64,000 nt of DNA from Pyrenochaeta sp. MPI-SDFR-AT-0127 (GCA_020747015.1 JAGTJM010000030.1:1-64000), one strand, 5' to 3'; positions 44,974 through 56,884 are shown, counted from the stretch's first letter. Program-made: numbers and translations. Notes: a model not told the origin generated them from the sequence alone.

Positions 44974-47034
44974 TTACCACTTTCCACCCTTCCCCTTCTT
45001 CTTGTTCTTCCCCTTGTCTGCACCAACTTTCTTCTCCTGGGCAGCAGGTGTTCCCTTCTCCTCTGCCACCACACCGCCCTGAGTGAGCCCTTCCATTTTC
45101 TTCTTCCCCTTCCTGCCCTTCGGGCGGTAGTAACTTCGATCGCGCATTGGCAGCCACCTTTCAGAATCCATCTTTTTGCCTTCAATAAACTCCTTTGGGA
45201 TGCGGGCCTTACGTAATCTCTTGGTTCTCGAAGGAACTGACCTCGTGGGCGCAATGCTGCGTTTTCGTGACTCTGCTGCGATATTCGTGTTAGAGATGGT
45301 GCCCGATGGTACACCAGCTTTTTCCAGTTCGGTGGTGTCGATATCAGATACGAGGCGATTAGCTTCTGGCAAGTACGACAGAAGATCATCAGGTATAGAT
45401 GAGTCTGTGATGCTATATGCCGCAACGAGGCCAGCAATAGCTGCCCGGTCCTCGTTGTCTTGATCATACAAGCTTTGAAAGATCTTCCCAGCAGCTCTGA
45501 CATTCTCGAGATTGTGCGTGTCAAGTAATGCTGTGCCAGCTGCAACCATGAGCGCCTTTGATGGGGCTTCAGTCTTAGATTTGTGCGGTTTCCGCCAGTA
45601 CTCTGCTGCCTTTGCTAATTCGGATTTGGCGGCTCCTGGGCGACCTTGTTGCGTATAGAGCGAGACAAGTGTAGCAATCAGACCAGGGGCAAAGCGGACA
45701 TCCAGATCGGATGCGGAACCGCTCTGCTCTAGGCGTTGAAAAAATGACTCTAGAAGATGGGTCGCTGCAGCGTAGTTGTTGGTGATAATGTAGAGATGCG
45801 CTATTGTGAGTAGCAAGCCCACATCATTTGGTCTTTTTTCCAGTAGTGGTACAATCTCTTTGAGCGCCGCCTTCTCGGTGTCTGCATTCCGCGCATGAGC
45901 TGCGGCATTGAGCACCGCTGCCATATTCACCGCGGGAGCCAATGACGGCGCTGGCGCTGCTGAGATGACCTTCTCAGTTGATGACGCTACTCCTGCAACC
46001 TTTTGTGAGAGTAGTGAGATCACATACTCGTCCTGACGTAAAATATTAGATTGGAAGGAGAAGTGTTGATCTGTATTCGGGGGTTTTGGCGACGAGTGGA
46101 AAAGACGGTGCGATAGGTATGGGTTCGCGAGCTCTTTCGAAGCAGCGATGCTGTTCACCTGTGCAATGTAGCGAGTTGACAATTCCTTGATCCTGTTGCT
46201 GTTAGCCATCAGTGTGTATTGCAGCGATTGAATGTCTCACTCAGCGAATGGAATTTGGGTGACCAGCTGCTCTGCCTCATTAACCTTGCCCAGCTGCGTC
46301 AACACGTAGACCTGCTGCACGGTTATAGGCAGAAGTTCGGCCTGCTTTTCGGCATCGCTAAGGTCTGAGAGTGCACTGCACAGGTCCTTCGCCCTCTTCA
46401 GACATACCTCACCCTGCGCAAGCTCGCCACGCGCTATGCTTCCACAAGCGGCGTTGAACGCTGTTTCAAACACTTCTAAGTCCTCTCGAGTGGGTTTCTT
46501 CTTCTGTGCCAGCTCACCCTGTCCCGTCCATTCCAGTTGTGCATCAACGGCTCCAGCATTGATACGGATATCGTACTCCTCATTCTCGACAGATTGATTC
46601 GCGAGCTCCTTGTATACCTTGGCAGCTTGTGCAAAGTTCTCCGAGCGGTACGCCTGGGTTTCTTCAGCTCATACAACGTGTAGTCATTCTGTTCTTGAAC
46701 GTACGGCTTGAGCAAGCATATGCTTTGTTCCACGTGCCGCACTTGGCCCTGCTGCGTCGGCAACCTCTACAGCCTTTGCTGCATTGCCAGTCTTGTACAG
46801 CGCATATGCATAGTCGAATTGCGACCTCTCTTGCAGTGCCTCCACATCCTCGAACACTTTCAATGCGTCCTCGTAGCGATCCAAGTGCAGAAGCGCTACA
46901 GCCTTTGTGTGCTGTGCATCCAGATCCCCCTTCGACTTCTTGATTGCGGCATTGGCGGCTTTGAGCATTTCCTCATGGTCATCGATGGAGACTTGCGCAA
47001 GGAGTGACGAGAGCGACTTGTTGGAGGAGGCCAT
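44974..47034 (-). CDS. SRP72: Signal recognition particle subunit SRP72
   Basis: Largest protein of the SRP, bound with SRP68 to 7S RNA for co-translational targeting to the ER. Exons on the minus strand are 46705-47034, 46241-46653 and 44974-46198, giving 655 residues, the usual size. Joins restore HMLAQAAYRSENFAQAAKVY and QIPFADNRIKELSTRYIAQV. The N-terminal two thirds is a series of TPR-like helical repeats (DAQHTKAVALLHLDRYEDAL, FETAFNAACGSIARGELAQG). The C-terminus carries the diagnostic RNA-binding motif ERWLPMRDRSYYRPKGRK followed by a Lys/Gly-rich tail (KGKNKKKGKGGKW). The first intron's acceptor was chosen to keep frame with the AYRSEN block. Confidence 0.95.
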
Positions 47035-47529
47035 ATTTGTTCCTTATTCTATCTATCATCCATCTGAGGAAAGTATTAGGAAGCCAGGAAATGGTGAAGG
47101 TGTTGGCAGAGGCGATTGCGGACGTGTTGGTTGCAAGCACGCGGGGATGATGAAGTGGGATGGTGGACGCTCGCCTAAAGTTCCGGTGGCTTGGAACCAG
47201 ATGGGTAGCGCTGCATCCCCGTTTAGCCTCCGATGTCAGCGCCGAAGCGTCTACCAGAGCGATATAAAGTCTCTCATGAATATAAAGTCTTTTTCAAGAT
47301 ACTGCGTATGGGACAAAACTTGGACGGAGCTAGCCTATGCGAGATGGTGCATTGGACAAACTTAACGCCAATCCAAGATCAGAAAGATGTGCATATTTTG
47401 AGCTTCGTAAGGGATTGAATGCATTTCTCCGCACAATCTTGAGCATGATTCTCCCGGAAACATTCCAAATATCTGTCTAGCCCCAGGTATAATACGCTAA
47501 ATGCTCAAACGCCAACGCTATGCAGATAA
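47035..47529. other. Intergenic, nothing recognised
   Basis: 495 bp holding the SRP72 promoter and the 3' flank of the TFIIE-alpha gene. Confidence 0.35.
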
Positions 47530-48807
47530 TCAATTAACATCCTCGAACTCATCTTCCTCGCTCTCATCACCGCCATCTCCATTAGACGCTGCTGGTGTTG
47601 CTGCATTGGATGGTGTAGGAGCCGCCGACGTTTCCAGCTTCACGCGTTTCGCATCTGGCAGTGCGCTTGGCGTGCCGACTGCCACATCCTCAAATTCATC
47701 CTCGTCTTCGTCGTCCTCGTCCTCGTCATCCTCTTCCTCTTCCTTCTTCCGTCGTTCAGCCTCGATTTGGGCAAAAACAGCATCCAGATTTTGATTCGTG
47801 CTCTTGGTGTCCGATAACTCTGTCTTGATAGGTGTATCTCCGCCGTTAGTCTCTTGCTTGACTGTGGTGGCGTTGCCAGAGGCGTCCTTGATGACGGTAG
47901 ATTGGGTGTGCCATGAGGGCAACTGGTTTTGCATAGCGATTTGTTCTTGGCGAGCCTTGTCTGCAGCTCGCTGCTTCTCGTTCTGCTCGGCACTTGAACC
48001 GATTTGTACGCTGATTTTCTCAGGCCCTGTATCCAAGCCTTTGACAGCTGTGGGTCGAGACACGACGGTGTCGACAATCTCGTGCTTTGTACCGGGGTCA
48101 ATGTCCTTATCCCGCGGAAGCTCAATCTTTGCGTTGATTGCATCTGTGGCTTCTACAGCTGGAATCTTCATCTTGTCAATTTCTTCCATGAGGGTGAGAA
48201 GAGGACCGAACATCTTATTGAACTTGGCGGGAGTATCATCCATGTCATCTGCTTGGGTACCTGTGTCAATCTCTTCAAGCCGAAAGTCACACCTAGCGCA
48301 CAGAAACCCACTATCCTCTGGCCCAGGGTCGAGATCGGGATGGTCAAGTGCTTGTATCATTGTATATTGTGATTTGCATCGTGGACATTTGAGCTCGGCC
48401 TTCTCAGCTGTAGGTTTTGCATCCTTCTTCACTGTCTCGTCGATCTTGTGAATTCTGTACTTGCAGGCGTCGATAGCGCGGCGCCAATCGATGTAGTAGT
48501 ACTCGCGGCTTGTCTGTTTGGTAGCACCCTCGCGCAACACTTGGAGGGAGTAGCTGATGGTGTTAGTATTGCGCATACGGCTTGCCCAATGAACCTACGA
48601 GGAGCACAGGCCTGCTTCCCTGAGCTTTCCCGCAATTCTGCCAACATGTTTCGAGTTTTTGCCAGCTTCGAGGATAAGGACGAGGTCGGACATGGGCAGG
48701 GCGACGTGGTAGCAGAGTGCATCGATAACTACAATGTGCTCCGTTTCGTAGAACATACGGACAACTGTCCTGATGAGCTGCTTCACTGTCTCTACAGGGT
48801 CCTTCAT
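47530..48807 (-). CDS. TFA1: Transcription initiation factor TFIIE subunit alpha (Tfa1)
   Basis: General RNA polymerase II factor that recruits TFIIH to the pre-initiation complex. Exons on the minus strand are 48599-48807 and 47530-48553, giving 410 residues; the intron has branch ATACTAACA and joins REAGLCSS to YSLQVLREGATKQTS. The N-terminus is the TFE winged helix (VRMFYETEHIVVIDALCYHV, GRIAGKLREAGL), then REYYYIDWRRAIDACKYRIH and the four-cysteine zinc ribbon CPRC...CARC. The C-terminal half is acidic, with a long Glu/Asp run near 47700-47745, as in yeast Tfa1. The start is placed at MKDPVETVKQL; the frame is open upstream to 49032 but that part has no family similarity. Confidence 0.93.
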
Positions 48808-49246
48808 GACTGTGATGAGACGATTTCTCTGGAGTAGCGCGTTCTCGAGAAGGCTGAGAAATTGTACGGGATGCTTGTCGTAGGCAGATGCGTCGAGATC
48901 CAAATGCGCCAGAACAGATCGCAGGTGCAGCGCTGAAGTAAAGCAAGATTTCCTTGTGGATGGGTCAAAGCACAAGTCTCTCCAATCTACTATGCTATAC
49001 TGTGCCTGCCCGCGCGTGAACTGACATGGCAATAGAGGGTGAAGAAAGCGCCAAAAGAAGTGGCCATGAAGGGCAAACCATCATCAGTGCCGCGAGCGGT
49101 GGCGTAGGCGGTGAAGCGTACCTGCCGCGCCAAGCCCCGAGCTTCGAGAAAATCAGTCGAAGCTCATCCACCCCACAGTTTGCCTGCAGCTACAGCGTTG
49201 CCCTTGAGAAATATTCTTACCACCTCATGCTACCTTGCTTCTCACT
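48808..49246. promoter_or_regulatory. Shared divergent promoter, TFA1 / PUS1
   Basis: 439 bp between divergent start codons. No specific element identified; compact divergent promoters of this kind are common among fungal housekeeping genes. Confidence 0.45.
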
Positions 49247-51234
49247 ATGGAGCAAGCTGCAGACAAGCCTTCTGCCGCGCCAATGCCTGGCCAGGATACT
49301 TCCCGTGGCAGCGACTCGCAGCCTCGCGACAAGAAGCGCAAATGGGCCGACCGCGACCGCAGGAATAAGGCGAGAGGAGGGGGCCTCCAGCACGGCAGCC
49401 GTCCGAACAAGAAAAGAAATATGGGGCGTACGGAACATCTGTGAGTGCTGTCCGATCATGCGAGTGCCCCCCTCTAACTAAGCAAGCTCCTCCCAACTAG
49501 ATCGACGAGGGCGCAACGAGTCACAACAGACGAAGAACAAGGAGCAAGATGAGCAGGGCGAAAACAGTAGACCGGCGCTACCCTCAGCGTTCCCTGCAGA
49601 GGAGGTTGAGGCAGAGGAGCGTAGGCCGAAGCGCAAGGTCGCCGTCATGATCGGCTACTCGGGCACTGGATACAAGGGCATGCAGATCGACAACAAACAG
49701 AAAACCATTGAAGGCGATCTTTTCAATGCTTTCGTTGCAGCGGGCGCTATCTCGAAGGCGAATGCCTCTGACCCCAAAAAGTCTTCTCTTGTGCGTTGCG
49801 CTCGAACTGACAAAGGTGTCCATGCTGCTGGGAACGTGGTTTCGCTGAAGTTGATTATTGAGGAAGACGATATCGTAGAAAAGATCAACAGCCATCTATC
49901 CGAGCAGATCAGGGTATGGGGCATCCAGCGGACCACTGGATCCTTCAGCTGTTACCAAGCCTGCGACTCGAGGTGGTACGAATACCTCATTCCGACCCAT
50001 TCCTTCTTACCGCCTCATCCGTCCAGCTACATTGGGAAGAAATTGGAAGAGTACGCGGAGAAGGAGGGTGACGTGGAGGAGTATCGCAAGAGACAAGCTG
50101 AAGTGGCCGACTTTTGGCCCGAAATCGAGGAGAAGCACATCAAGCCTATCCTGGACTCTCTGGACTCCTCAATACGACCGCTTGTCGAGGAAGCTCTATA
50201 CAACGTCGATGCTGTTGATGCGCCCCCAGGGGCTGACCCGATCATTGATGCATCTATTGACATAAAGAGTAAAGAAGACCCACTGACAAGCACAGCAACA
50301 TCAGGAGAACCTGCAAGACTAGCTGCTGGCCAAATCTTGAATGCCGAGAATTTTACAGACGAGGTCAAGGACACTCTTAATGTTATCAAGAAGAATGAAC
50401 CCAACCTAACCCTCAACAATGAAACCGATGGCACCAGATCACTACCGGATGGCATCGTGGACCAGCCCGCTCTAGAAGCAGCAATCAAAGTCCTAAAGAA
50501 AGCTTATCTCGATGCAAAGAAAGCGTACCGCATCTCTCCCGAACGACAAGCCCGCGTCCAAGCCGCTCTCGACAACTATCTCGGAACCCGCAAGTACCAC
50601 AACTACACTGTACAGAAGAAGTTCAACGACAAGTCCGCCCAGCGGTATATTAAGTCGTTTAAAGTTGCGCCCAAACCCATTATCATTAATGATACCGAGT
50701 GGCTCAGCCTAAAAGTGCATGGGCAGAGCTTCATGATGCATCAGATTCGTAAGATGGTGGGCATGGCTGCACTAACGGTACGGTGCGGAACTGACCCCAA
50801 GATCATGGAGGAGAGTTTTGGCAACGTGGTTGTACGGATTCCTAAGGCTCCTGGGCTTGGCCTGTTACTTGAGCGTCCTGTCTTCGACTCGTACAACGAG
50901 AAGCAGGCCAGACAGCATGGGCGTGAAAGCATCGACTTCAACAGGTTTAACAAGGAGATCGAGGAGTTCAAAGAGAGGGAAATCTACCAGCGCATTTTTC
51001 GTGAGGAGGCGCAGGGCAACCAGTGAGTCTCTCTATATCGAGATCAATTGCACGCTAATGAGGCTCAGGTTCAACACCTTCTTTACACATCTGGACAACT
51101 ATAAGGATCCTCAGTTTCTCTACCTGACATCTGGTGGTATCGAAGCCACCAAGAAGCATCGAGACAATAAGTCAACGCAACCAAAGTTCGACGAAGACTC
51201 CGAGGATGAGAATGCCAGTGGTGGAGAAGGCTGA
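49247..51234 (+). CDS. PUS1: tRNA pseudouridine synthase Pus1 (TruA family)
   Basis: Converts uridines to pseudouridine in tRNAs (classically positions 27, 28, 34, 36) and U2 snRNA in the nucleus. Exons are 49247-49440, 49487-51022 and 51069-51234, giving 631 residues. The catalytic Asp lies in RCARTDKGVHAAGNVVSLK; MIGYSGTGYKGMQ, YEYLIPTHSF, GTRKYHNYT and SFMMHQIRKMVGMA are the other family motifs. The N-terminus is basic and disordered (RDKKRKWADRDRRNKARGGG), a probable nuclear signal. About 170 residues of insertion (around 50040-50500) between YEYLIPTH and the C-terminal motifs are typical of fungal Pus1. The second exon start at 49487 was chosen because the next AG downstream breaks the frame. 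Confidence 0.94.
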
Positions 51235-51527
51235 TTAGCGGTCGAGTTGAAATTAGCCTTATAACATCTCACAGATTGTGCCAGTAGTGACTCTCGTAGC
51301 GCATGATACCCACCAATTGACTCGCTAGTATTTGATCCGATTTCAGCGTACCGTAAAAAATGTTTCTGATCAAAGTAAACACATGTAAAGGTCGAATTCA
51401 GCTCGATGCAAGACCATGCTCCCTAGCTGAACACGCAAGTAGAAGCCTACAGCCTAGATCCTAGAAGTACACAGTTCTCCCTCTCCAATACCAACAATAC
51501 CCCGCATCTAGTCTTCATCTTCGCAGT
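51235..51527. other. Convergent 3' flanks of PUS1 and PDA1
   Basis: 293 bp with no feature recognised. Confidence 0.35.
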
Positions 51528-53042
51528 CTATGCAGTCCTCGCCACAGGCTCCTTCTGCTCACCCATGTCATGCTCGGTATAGTAGAAGTTCTCCTCTGGA
51601 ACACGTCCCCTCAAGAACTCAGGCTCTGAACCGCGTACGTAGATGTCCTCAAAGAGGACCTTTGGCGTAGCATCTGGAGCCGCCATCTTTTCCGCCTCGG
51701 CAACCTCAGCGTCAACGTCGGCACGAGCCTGCTTGTCGATGTTCTTGAGCTCGTCTTCCGAGGTGACGCCCCAATCAAGAAGCTTTTGCTTGAGACCGGC
51801 GATAGGGTCCTGAGTACTGCGCATGCGCTGGATTTCCTCGCGGGTCTGTGACAGGCGTTAGGAAAGCTTTAGGCTCAATGGTTGTAGACAATTACTCACT
51901 CGGTATGTGGTTCCGGGGTCTGACATAGAGTGCCCTCCATAGCGGTAGGTGACGAATTCATACACAAGAGGACCGTTGCCGGCAGCCGTGTACTCCTTGC
52001 CGTACTTGGTCGCGGCCTTGACAGCGAGAACGTCCATGCCATTGATCTTAAGACCGGGGATGTATTGACCACGCTTGTAGTAGTCGGTGATGGCGGATGA
52101 GCGGTTGGCAGCGGTACCCATACCGTACTTGTTGTCTAACTTTTGTCAGTTGAATACTGGTAAAATTCCATTTTGCAGAACATACTCTCGCAAGCGAAGA
52201 TGATAGGCAGATTCCACAGCTTGGCCATGTTGTATGCCTCGAAAACTTGGCCCTGGTTGGAAGCACCATCTCCGTACAAAGCAAGGGTGACATTCTTCTT
52301 GTTCTCGTACTGGCAAGCGAATGCGACACCGGCGCCGACGGGAACCTGAGCACCGACAATACCGTTGCCTCCGTAAAAACCAGGGGCGAACATGTGCATA
52401 GATCCACCCTTTCCGTATGCGATACCCTCTCTTCTTCCGAGCAATTCGCCGATGATTGACTTGACGGAAGCTCCGCGCATCAGAGCGAAGCCGTGGCAAC
52501 GGTAGGCAGTGATAAGATGGTCCTGGCGCTCGATAGCGTGTTCGATACCGACGGCAACGGCTTCCTGACCGGTCGACAAGTGGCAGAAGCCACGAACCTT
52601 CTTCTCCTTGTAGAGTCTGTCGGCGGCCATCTCCATGCGTCTGTATTCTCACGTCAGTTTCTGGGCATTGCCATTGATCGTTTTGGAGCGGATAAATCGT
52701 ACCGTACGGCAACCATGTCGTAGTACATCTTCTTGAGCTCCTTCTTTGTGACTTCGAGCGTGTACGATGGCGGGTCCAGCTCGTATGTCTCAAAGGCCTC
52801 ATCGGAGAGGCGGATCTCAAAAGGCTTGTCATCCTCCTATAGACTGTCAACCATCCATTGCAACCTCTACTGTAATCAATTGGCATCGTTCAGGCTTGTC
52901 TTACCTCTGGGACATTCTCCGGGTCCGTATGCGATGAAGCCGCATCCGTGGTCACAAACCTGAACGCAGGTCGCGCAGCGGGAGCGAAAACATTGCGTCG
53001 GAAGGGCGACGCAATGCTCCTCCTAATTGTCCTGGACAGCAT
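51528..53042 (-). CDS. PDA1: Pyruvate dehydrogenase E1 component subunit alpha
   Basis: Mitochondrial thiamine-diphosphate enzyme that, with E1-beta, decarboxylates pyruvate and acetylates the E2 lipoyl group. Exons on the minus strand are 52905-53042, 52703-52836, 52186-52640, 51900-52135 and 51528-51845, giving 426 residues. The first 30 residues are Arg/Ser/Ala-rich without acid (MLSRTIRRSIASPFRRNVFA), a mitochondrial presequence. The TPP motif starts GDGASNQGQVFEAYN and ends, across an intron, with ENNKYGMGT. YRYGGHSMSDPGTTYR carries the regulatory serine phosphorylated by PDH kinase. GFCHLSTGQEAVAVGIEHAI and KGGSMHMFA are also diagnostic. In-frame codons upstream of 53042 are ignored because the presequence starts at this ATG. 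Confidence 0.96.
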
Positions 53043-53754
53043 CGTGATACCGGGGTTGAGGAGGAGAGGGGGCGAAGAGTTGGGGTAGAGAAGGCTTGAA
53101 GAGACGTGAATCAAAAAGTCTCGGGAGCTTCGCCAGCTCTGGGGATCCGCTGCCAAGCTTTCCCTTCCCAACAACAATCTTCAACAAACCTCCGTCCTGT
53201 GCCCGCTGTATCTCATAATCGGCTACCGAATGCACTCGAATTGCGCTCTAGAAAGTCATCATGCTGATTTGCGCTACTGCGCGATGCGTTTCGATTCTCC
53301 CTATCGTCCTACAATTTGTTGATACAGCGATCGATTAGACTCCAAGCTCCGCCTCCTTCTCACACACAGTTTGTTCCGCAGGAACAGATGAGTTGGTGGG
53401 GGGGTGTACCAACTCCAGCATCGCAACATATCCATTAGGCATCTTGTAGACACTCGAATCTAGATAGATACCATGTACGGCTGCTTGGTTCGGGCTATCT
53501 TGACTATGTCTTCCTCGATTGAAGCACCGTTTGTCGACGATTCGGCTCTCAAGAAATCAGCCTTGCTCAGCCACAGAAGGATGATTTCTCCATCGTTGCG
53601 TGTTTGACTTTAGATCCGCCTTGACATATATCATGCAGTCCTCTCATTCCACACGCTGCCTTCCGTCAATCTTCCTGACTCTATTTAAACTCGTTTACCA
53701 CAAAGGCTGGTGCAACAGTGTGGCTTGCAAGCTCATATCATCGCCCCTTTCCCC
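53043..53754. promoter_or_regulatory. Divergent intergenic region, PDA1 / HET gene
   Basis: 712 bp. A TATA-like TATTTAAA near 53684 lies about 70 bp before the HET-gene start. Nothing else was recognised. Confidence 0.45.
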
Positions 53755-55233
53755 ATGACTTTCAAGTATGAACCCCTCGATCATACAAAAGAGTCAATTC
53801 GATTACTTAGGATTTTGCCTGATCTCTCTGATACAGGTCTCATAGAATGCCAAATTTGGCATGATACAGTCGATGCCACATACGATTGCCTCTCCTATGT
53901 CTGGGGCTCAGAGCAAAACACCCAAGATATTCTGGTGAATGGAAAAACTCTCTCCATACGCAAGAATCTCTGGGACTTCTTGGGGACAGCTCGGACAAAA
54001 TATGCTACTCCACCACGAACATTCTGGATAGACGCTCTATGCATCAATCAAGATTCTATCCCAGAAAAGAATCACCAGGTCGCTCAGATGGGTTCAATAT
54101 ACTCAAAAGCTGTGGAGGTAGTTGCCTGGCTCGGTTTCAGCCTAGCTATTCAACGTACACTTACTTTCTGGTCAGAGCTGGGTGCGTTGAATCCCCAGAC
54201 AAAGTCTGAAGCTTGGAAGCTGTGGAACATGCGAAATGAACAGTTGGATGGGCAACTGGGGCTAGACTGGGATGAACTAGCAAACACTCAATACTGGAGC
54301 CGAGCATGGATTACCCAGGAGATCTTACTGGCACGAAAGTTCAATATTCTGGTAAATGACTTCGAGTTCGAACCGGCGCGCTTCTCAGCGTTCGGCCTGC
54401 TTTTGCCAGGTATCCATAAGAATGGAAATGAGTTTGCTTCAGGGCTGTTGAACGGCTCTTCCTGGAATTCTAACACGCGAGTATTCAACACATACTTGGA
54501 GGTGATGTGTGGTAAGAGAATGAACTTAAAGAACAGCTTGGTCGACCTGTTTCATCAACTTCCCAGAAAAGGGAGCCGGTTTCCACGCGACCGTATCTAC
54601 TCGCTTCGCTCTGTCGCTTTGAATGCGGCAACAATACCAGTCGATTACGCTAGTTCTGATAACGATGTTCTCATTCACCTCCTCCACGTTTTCAGGAACT
54701 CAATTTGCCTCTGTCTCTGGTCATATATGGCAAATATTCTGGAATTAGACATCAGTCCTGGTTTGGGCGATGACTTTGGACAGAAACTGCCTGTCTTCAA
54801 GGTCGCAATGAGGCCTCACTACCGATGGGACAAGAGCGCAGAACTCGACTCCTGGATACTGGGAGAAGTGGAATGCGAAGAATACAAGGTCAACGTCAAT
54901 CACCTTTGCAATTGTATAGGATATGCAGAACTTATCCTGTACAGATATGAGACAGACAAGGGCGACAAATACACCATTAAACGGGATTTTGATACCCTGG
55001 AACTGGATGTAATCCGTGTCGAAATTGAAGGGCCATTTGAAATCAGCAACATTAGACCAAATGGCGCAATTTCATATGGGGGTACATCAGGCCCCCTGCT
55101 TCATATTTACCTGGCAGCTGGAATGTGGCTTGAGTTATTTAGAATAGGTCTTGCAGCCATGGATACAGCAAGAGATAGGTTCGAGCTGTGTTCGAAGGCG
55201 AGAGAGGGTAGTGGTCCTTTTGAAATGCTATGA
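53755..55233 (+). CDS. HET-domain (heterokaryon incompatibility) protein
   Basis: Single exon, 492 residues from ATG 53755 (MTFKYEPLDH). Residues about 35-150 form the HET domain with its three conserved blocks: YDCLSYVWGS, TFWIDALCINQDSIPEKNHQ and QMGSIYSKAVEVVAWLG. WSRAWITQEILLARK (usually the R.W..QE block) and FPRDRIYSL follow. HET proteins trigger programmed cell death when incompatible alleles or non-self signals meet, and are expanded and fast-evolving in Pezizomycotina. The C-terminal half has no recognisable NACHT or repeat domain. It could be a death effector whose partner is elsewhere, or a non-allorecognition family member. Unlike its neighbours it has no introns. Confidence 0.92.
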   Translation: MTFKYEPLDHTKESIRLLRILPDLSDTGLIECQIWHDTVDATYDCLSYVWGSEQNTQDILVNGKTLSIRKNLWDFLGTARTKYATPPRTFWIDALCINQDSIPEKNHQVAQMGSIYSKAVEVVAWLGFSLAIQRTLTFWSELGALNPQTKSEAWKLWNMRNEQLDGQLGLDWDELANTQYWSRAWITQEILLARKFNILVNDFEFEPARFSAFGLLLPGIHKNGNEFASGLLNGSSWNSNTRVFNTYLEVMCGKRMNLKNSLVDLFHQLPRKGSRFPRDRIYSLRSVALNAATIPVDYASSDNDVLIHLLHVFRNSICLCLWSYMANILELDISPGLGDDFGQKLPVFKVAMRPHYRWDKSAELDSWILGEVECEEYKVNVNHLCNCIGYAELILYRYETDKGDKYTIKRDFDTLELDVIRVEIEGPFEISNIRPNGAISYGGTSGPLLHIYLAAGMWLELFRIGLAAMDTARDRFELCSKAREGSGPFEML

Positions 55234-55562
55234 GTTATCCTGGTTTGATAAACTTCTAAGCAGCATCTACACATCCAGAGGCTTATACAGATGTAATCTG
55301 TAATTTGGAGGGGTTTGGTTGGGAGGAGGAGGAGGAGGAGGAGGGGGGGGGGAGGTTTGGTAAAACAAGGGACAACATGAGTGATGATAATAACATTGCT
55401 AGGCATGAGTATGTTGTTCTAATACTTCGATCGGTGCTTAGACGGTGATGAAGGAGACTTCGATTATTTATGAATATAGTTATTACTTTTCAAGACCGGT
55501 ATAATGGTACAGTTCACAGGCTATTAGTACATGTCTCTGCTCTATATCCATCTCCCTTAGGT
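55234..55562. other. Convergent spacer, HET gene / ferrochelatase
   Basis: 329 bp with the GGA/poly-G array annotated separately; otherwise AT-rich 3' flank. Confidence 0.4.
55321..55354. repeat. (GGA)n microsatellite with poly-G run
   Basis: About eight GGA/AGG units followed by roughly ten G. Located just past the HET gene. Confidence 0.85.
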
Positions 55563-56884
55563 TCATACTGCAGCTTCTAAATGCTGCGACTGCCCAGCAA
55601 AGAATTCCTTCTGTGCCAAACACCTTTCGCTAGTGCACTTGGGACATCTCAAGGTCATCTGCGGACTACAGGCCTTCCCACTCTGCAAATGAGTTTTTGC
55701 CAGATCTGCTAATGCCTCAATGAAGACCGGGCTGTCGTTCAAGCTATCCACACGTTTCACACCCTCATGGCCTTCCGCATCCTCGCCAATGACTTCTTTG
55801 TCTAATTCGTATAATGTCTCAATGTGGTCACTAGTGAAGGCAATGGGGATAAGAAGCATATCCGTTTGACCCTTCTTCATATACTCCTTAACTGTGTCGG
55901 ATGTCTGTGCTCCAAGCCAGGGTTGTGGCCCGACTTGTGATTGCCATACCAGACGATACTTGAATTTCATCTGCAGACGCTGCATGACGGCGTAGACCGT
56001 TGCGGCAACCTCAGATGGGTATGGGTCGCCGCGATTGACGACTGTCATAGGTAGGCTGTGCGCTGAGAATAACAGTACCACGCTGTCTCGTCGCTCCGCT
56101 GGATACTCAGCAAGCTTCTTCTCAATAAGCTGCGCGAAGGCTTCCACAAGCCCTGGATGTGCCGGCCATCGATCGATGACACTCCATTTGATGGCGCCTT
56201 TGGGCTCGATTTCTCCGGTTCCTCTCTTGCCTTCTAATCTTGTACGCCACTTCCAAAGCTCGTTGAGCGAGGAGCCAGTCGTAGAGCACGAGTACTGAGG
56301 ATATTGCGTGAAGGCAACAGCCCTGCCGCCATTGCCTCCTCCAAAACCATCTGCCAGCAACTGCTTGTACGTGTCCTCAGTCAACGGGTTCGCGTAGCGG
56401 AACGCAACGTATGGCTTGTGGGGCGCTGTCTCTGGGGACGTTTTGTCAAGAATCTTGCACATTTCTGCGGCTTGATACTCAGACCATTTCCGAATGGGCG
56501 AGCCGCCACCGATTTCGGCATATTGCTTCTGTATCTTCGGTGTCCTTCTCCGTGCAATGTATGGTCCGATGTAATTCTGGAACGGGCCGAGAGGAATGAG
56601 GTCTTTATCAGCCTATAATTATCAGCCTACAGAATACGATGCGTAGCATGAAAATTGCATACAAACAACATGCTCAAGAAACCATGGACCTCGTCAGTTG
56701 TTGATGGGCCACCCATATTCATGAAGACCATGGCAGTAGGGCCTTTGGAGCCAGGCGTCACTTGTGGGGCGACTGTGGCATTGCCTCTTCTCCATTGTGA
56801 GCTGTACGGGGATAGGACGGATGTGGCGGGTATTGTCAATGTAGCACGCTTCGCAGCGCGTGTCAGAGGAGCGCGCAGAGCCAT
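55563..56884 (-). CDS. HEM15: Ferrochelatase, mitochondrial
   Basis: Inserts ferrous iron into protoporphyrin IX, the last step of haem synthesis, at the inner mitochondrial membrane. Exons on the minus strand are 56663-56884 and 55563-56612, giving 423 residues. An Arg/Ala/Thr-rich presequence (MALRAPLTRAAKRATLTIPA) precedes GPTAMVFMNMGGPSTTDEVH. The catalytic histidine is in LFSAHSLPMTVVNRGDPYP and the conserved Glu in FTSDHIETLYELD. QVGPQPWLGAQTSD is also diagnostic. The C-terminus has Cys-x2-Cys-x4-Cys (CPKCTSERC) before a QKEFFAGQ tail, the arrangement that binds a [2Fe-2S] cluster in animal and some fungal ferrochelatases. The intron ends in two near-identical acceptors 14 nt apart; only the second keeps frame. 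Confidence 0.95.

Noticed and set aside
47690..47750. GA/CT-rich microsatellite
   Set aside because: It is the coding sequence for the acidic Glu/Asp run of TFIIE-alpha, not an independent repeat element.
48808..49032. 75-codon in-frame extension of TFIIE-alpha
   Set aside because: Lies in the divergent promoter and has no similarity to TFIIE N-termini.
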